Positions 49,290 to 52,039 of a stretch of 52,039 bases of DNA are shown in pieces. The notes beneath the pieces are model-generated. The model ran no database searches, was not told where the DNA came from, and saw only the letters and a list, made by a program, of their open reading frames with translations. Source of the stretch: GCA-002697625 sp002697625 (lineage in GTDB: Bacteria > Bacteroidota > Bacteroidia > Flavobacteriales > BACL11); assembly GCA_964004625.1 (NCBI GenBank), contig CAXFOB010000041.1:1-52039 (forward strand). The letters run 5' to 3'. Made by a program: the position numbers and the translations under genes. Positions within the stretch are counted from its first letter, which is position 1; each line of letters starts with the position of its first letter.

Positions 49290-51893
49290 TTGGCAAAAAC
49301 GAAATTAAAAGTACAAAAAGAAACTCCATTAATGACACAGTTTAATGGAATCAAAGCTAAGCATCCAGATGCACTTTTACTTTTTCGTGTAGGAGATTTT
49401 TATGAAACTTTTGGAGAAGACGCTATTAAAGCCTCTAAAATTTTAGGAATTGTTTTAACCAATAGATCTAACGGATCCTCAAAAATTGAACTTGCTGGAT
49501 TCCCCCACCACTCTATAGATACTTATCTGCCAAAACTAGTAAGAGCCGGGGAAAGAGTAGCTATTTGCGATCAGTTAGAAGACCCAAAGAAAACTAAGAA
49601 GATTGTAAAAAGAGGAGTTACAGAGCTAGTAACTCCTGGAGTTTCCTACAGAGATACTTTATCAGACCAGAAACGTAATAATTTTTTAGCCTCTGTATTT
49701 TTTGGTCCAGAAAATATTGGAGTGTCATTTTTAGACAATTCCACTGGAGAATTCTTACTAACAGAAGGAAAAACCGATTATATAGACAAACTTCTTCAAA
49801 GTTTTTCTCCTTCTGAGATTATATATCAGAAAGGAAAGAGAAAAGAATTTGAAAAAAAATTCGGAGATCGATTCTTTACTCACACATTAGACGATTGGAT
49901 TTTTACTGGAGATTATGCTAAGGAGTTATTGTTAAAACAATTTAACACCTCATCATTAAAGGGATTTGGTATTGAGAAATTTTCAAGTGGAACCATTTCT
50001 GCTGGTGCTGTTTTGCATTATTTAAAGGAGACTCACCATCACCTAACACAGCATATATCTACAATAAGCAGAATAGAGCAAGACAAATATGTATGGATGG
50101 ATAGGTTTACTATTCGAAACCTTGAATTATTTTACTCACCTAACGATCAAGCTAAAACACTGATTGATATTTTAGATCATACAATCTCTCCTATGGGAAG
50201 TAGAATGATTAAAAGATGGGTAGCTCTACCATTAAAAGAAAAATCTGAAATAGAAAAAAGATTAAATGTAGTTCATCATATTATAAAAGAGGAGGGGTTT
50301 AGGCAAGTTATAGAAGAAAATATAAAACCTATAGGAGATTTAGAGAGATTAATTTCTAAAGTATCTACAACCAGAATTAGTCCTAGAGAGTGTAATCAAA
50401 TAATGTTGTCCTTAAATTCAATAGCCCCGATAAAAGAAATCTGTTCTCATGCTGACAACAAACAATTACAAATTATTGGAGAACAACTAAACCCTTGTAA
50501 AAACATATCTGAAAAAATAGAAAATACTATTACAGAGAACCCTCCAGTAGTATTACATAAAGGAAATGTTATAAAAGAAGGGGTAAGTTTGGAATTAGAT
50601 GAGTTAAGAAACTTATCAAAATCCGGGAAGGATTATCTACAGCAGATACTCGAAAGAGAAACAGAAAGGACAGGAATCCCCTCTTTAAAGATATCTTTTA
50701 ATAATGTTTTTGGGTATTATCTTGAAGTAAGAAATATACATAAAGATAAGGTGCCTGAAGAATGGATCAGAAAACAAACTTTAGTAAGTGCCGAACGATA
50801 TATTACAGAAGAATTAAAAGAATACGAGTCTAAAATACTTAGTGCTGAGAGTAAAATTACAGAATTAGAAGCAAAGTTGTACCATGAGTTAGTAAGTAGT
50901 TTATCAGAGTATCTGCACCCAATTCAGATAAATGCTCAATTAATCTCTCAACTAGATTGTCTGTATTCTTTTGCTATAATTGCAAAAACAAATAATTATA
51001 ATAAAGCAAACATAACAGACGGAACGAATATCCTAATAAAAAAAGGGAGACATCCTGTTATTGAACAGCAATTAAAATCTGGAGAAAGCTATATACCAAA
51101 TGATGTTCAACTAGATAGAGAAAACCAGCAAATAATGATGATTACTGGTCCTAATATGTCTGGGAAATCCGCATTGTTGCGACAAACTGCACTTATTATA
51201 CTTATGGCACAGATTGGAAGTTTTGTGCCTGCAGAAGCAGCTGAGATAGGAATAGTTGATAAGATTTTCACTAGAGTAGGAGCTTCTGACAATATCTCTA
51301 TGGGAGAGTCTACTTTTATGGTTGAGATGAACGAAACAGCAAGTATCCTGAACAACATTTCAGAAAGAAGTTTAATTTTATTAGATGAAATTGGTAGAGG
51401 AACCTCAACCTATGATGGTGTATCTATTGCATGGGCTATTGCAGAATATCTACACGAAAACACATGTAAAGCAAAAACACTTTTCGCTACACACTATCAT
51501 GAGTTGAATGACATGACAAACACTTTTGAAAGAATAAAAAACTTTAATGTTTCTGTAAAAGAGATGGGTAAAAGAATCCTTTTTATCAGGACCTTAAAAG
51601 AAGGAGGTTCTGAACATAGTTTTGGGATACATGTAGCAAAAATGGCAGGAATGCCGAAAAAAATTATAAAAAAGAGTGAACAAATACTAAAAAAACTAGA
51701 AAAGAGCAGAACGAAAGAAGGGGAGAAAGATATAATTAATCACAAAGAGGATATGCAACTTAGCTTTTTTCAATTGGACGACCCTACTTTAATTCAGATA
51801 CAAGAAGAGATATCAGGAATAGATATCAATACTTTAACTCCTGTAGAAGCTCTAATGAAATTAAACGAGATAAAAAAACTAATAGGAAAATAA
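49290..51893 (+). CDS. mutS: DNA mismatch repair protein MutS (TTG start)
   Basis: 867 residues from the TTG at 49290. The upstream frame has no family similarity and overlaps the methyltransferase and its promoter, and the next ATG (49332) would cut into the conserved ETPLMTQFN start. Mismatch-sensing F37-x-E39 is in GDFYETFG. The ATPase has Walker A GPNMSGKSALLRQ (about 619-631), LLDEIGRGTSTYDG (Walker B and signature) and FATHYHEL. It recognises mismatches and loads MutL; no mutL is in the window. The -7 box is 25 bases before the TTG. Confidence 0.96.
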   Translation: MAKTKLKVQKETPLMTQFNGIKAKHPDALLLFRVGDFYETFGEDAIKASKILGIVLTNRSNGSSKIELAGFPHHSIDTYLPKLVRAGERVAICDQLEDPKKTKKIVKRGVTELVTPGVSYRDTLSDQKRNNFLASVFFGPENIGVSFLDNSTGEFLLTEGKTDYIDKLLQSFSPSEIIYQKGKRKEFEKKFGDRFFTHTLDDWIFTGDYAKELLLKQFNTSSLKGFGIEKFSSGTISAGAVLHYLKETHHHLTQHISTISRIEQDKYVWMDRFTIRNLELFYSPNDQAKTLIDILDHTISPMGSRMIKRWVALPLKEKSEIEKRLNVVHHIIKEEGFRQVIEENIKPIGDLERLISKVSTTRISPRECNQIMLSLNSIAPIKEICSHADNKQLQIIGEQLNPCKNISEKIENTITENPPVVLHKGNVIKEGVSLELDELRNLSKSGKDYLQQILERETERTGIPSLKISFNNVFGYYLEVRNIHKDKVPEEWIRKQTLVSAERYITEELKEYESKILSAESKITELEAKLYHELVSSLSEYLHPIQINAQLISQLDCLYSFAIIAKTNNYNKANITDGTNILIKKGRHPVIEQQLKSGESYIPNDVQLDRENQQIMMITGPNMSGKSALLRQTALIILMAQIGSFVPAEAAEIGIVDKIFTRVGASDNISMGESTFMVEMNETASILNNISERSLILLDEIGRGTSTYDGVSIAWAIAEYLHENTCKAKTLFATHYHELNDMTNTFERIKNFNVSVKEMGKRILFIRTLKEGGSEHSFGIHVAKMAGMPKKIIKKSEQILKKLEKSRTKEGEKDIINHKEDMQLSFFQLDDPTLIQIQEEISGIDINTLTPVEALMKLNEIKKLIGK

Positions 51894-51901
51894 TAAAAGA
51901 G

Positions 51902-51931
51902 TTGGCAATATTGAATATTTAATTAAATTTG
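51902..51931 (+). promoter_or_regulatory. Promoter of tRNA-Gly (TTG-N19-TAAATTTG)
   Basis: TTG at 51902-51904, a 19-base spacer, TAAATTTG at 51924-51931, ending 10 bases before the tRNA. The best complete Bacteroidota-type promoter in the window. Confidence 0.65.
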
Positions 51932-51941
51932 CCGACCTAAT

Positions 51942-52013
51942 GCGAGTGTAGCTCAGGGGTAGAGCATCACCTTGCCAAGGTGAGGGTCGTGGGTTCGAAT
52001 CCCATCACTCGCT
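51942..52013 (+). tRNA. tRNA-Gly (GCC)
   Basis: Acceptor GCGAGTG/CACTCGC, D-stem GCTC/GAGC, anticodon stem TCACC/GGTGA with loop TTGCCAA (anticodon GCC at 51974-51976), T-arm GTGGGTTCGAATCCCAT. The discriminator is T, and CCA is not encoded. Confidence 0.97.
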
Positions 52014-52039
52014 CAAAGAATTGTTCTTTTAAAAAACTG

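Overview
The window is chromosomal DNA from a low-GC member of the Bacteroidota, most likely a marine-type Flavobacteriales lineage; I cannot name the genus. Reasons: TonB-dependent receptors with partner lipoproteins, type IX secretion (T9SS) sorting tails, DUF4249, DUF3127, DUF2797 and GH3-family genes, Bacteroidota -7 promoter elements (TAnnTTTG) before most transcription units, and A-rich leaders without Shine-Dalgarno sites. I see no insertion sequence, prophage, CRISPR array or rRNA.

Layout. 1-2244 (-): 5' part of a large secreted protein with an N-terminal type I copper (cupredoxin) domain, seven 63-66-residue Cys-rich repeats, four GCTDP-type repeats and the start of an Fn3-like domain. 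2368-4670 (-): GNAT-like acyltransferase and metallophosphoesterase, closed by a clear terminator. 4845-10202 (-): DUF4249 lipoprotein with its TonB receptor, a cupin, an intradiol dioxygenase-like protein with both a Tat-like signal and a T9SS tail, and a small Cys-rich protein. 10470-14695 (+): HmuY-like protein, TonB receptor, second HmuY-like protein, a probable heme/iron acquisition locus. 14794-17522 (+): paaG-paaJ-enoyl-CoA hydratase. 17509-18887 (-): mqnD and mqnB of the futalosine menaquinone route. 19038-27824: fabD, CpsB/YwqE-type phosphatase, rfbB, waaA with a small barrel protein, a lipoprotein, and the tig-clpP-clpX cluster. 27936-28020 (-): tRNA-Leu(UAG). 28120-29858 (+): DUF3127 SSB-like protein and AtoE-type transporter. 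29847-36230 (-): tightly packed seven-gene unit etfB-etfA-DUF151-nupC-thyA-saccharopine DH-like-folA. 36377-39218 (+): membrane pyrophosphatase and a lipoprotein. 39270-45248: two deoxynucleoside kinases flanking GH3, DUF2797, sppA and folK. 45328-52013: TPR/OmpA-like lipoprotein, OmpA-family porin, TrmH-type methyltransferase, mutS (TTG start) and tRNA-Gly(GCC).

How the genes work together. Thymidylate and folate metabolism recurs: thyA, folA and a nucleoside transporter share one operon, and two dNKs and folK lie nearby. The surface theme is metal or heme handling: a cupredoxin on a repeat stalk and two HmuY-like paralogues with different predicted anchoring (T9SS tail versus lipid) around one receptor. 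The rest is core metabolism and protein quality control.

The most interesting non-coding signals are a perfect 32-bp palindrome centred between the divergent GH3 and DUF2797 genes, a pair of 10-bp direct repeats with an 11-bp period just upstream of the heme-locus -7 box, two -7 boxes ending four bases before an ATG (possible leaderless mRNAs), and opposed promoters between the TrmH-type gene and mutS. Six of eight convergent gene pairs overlap in coding sequence. No stretch over 300 bases lacks a gene. I found no clearly new multi-gene system; the copper-headed repeat protein and the dual HmuY locus are the best candidates.
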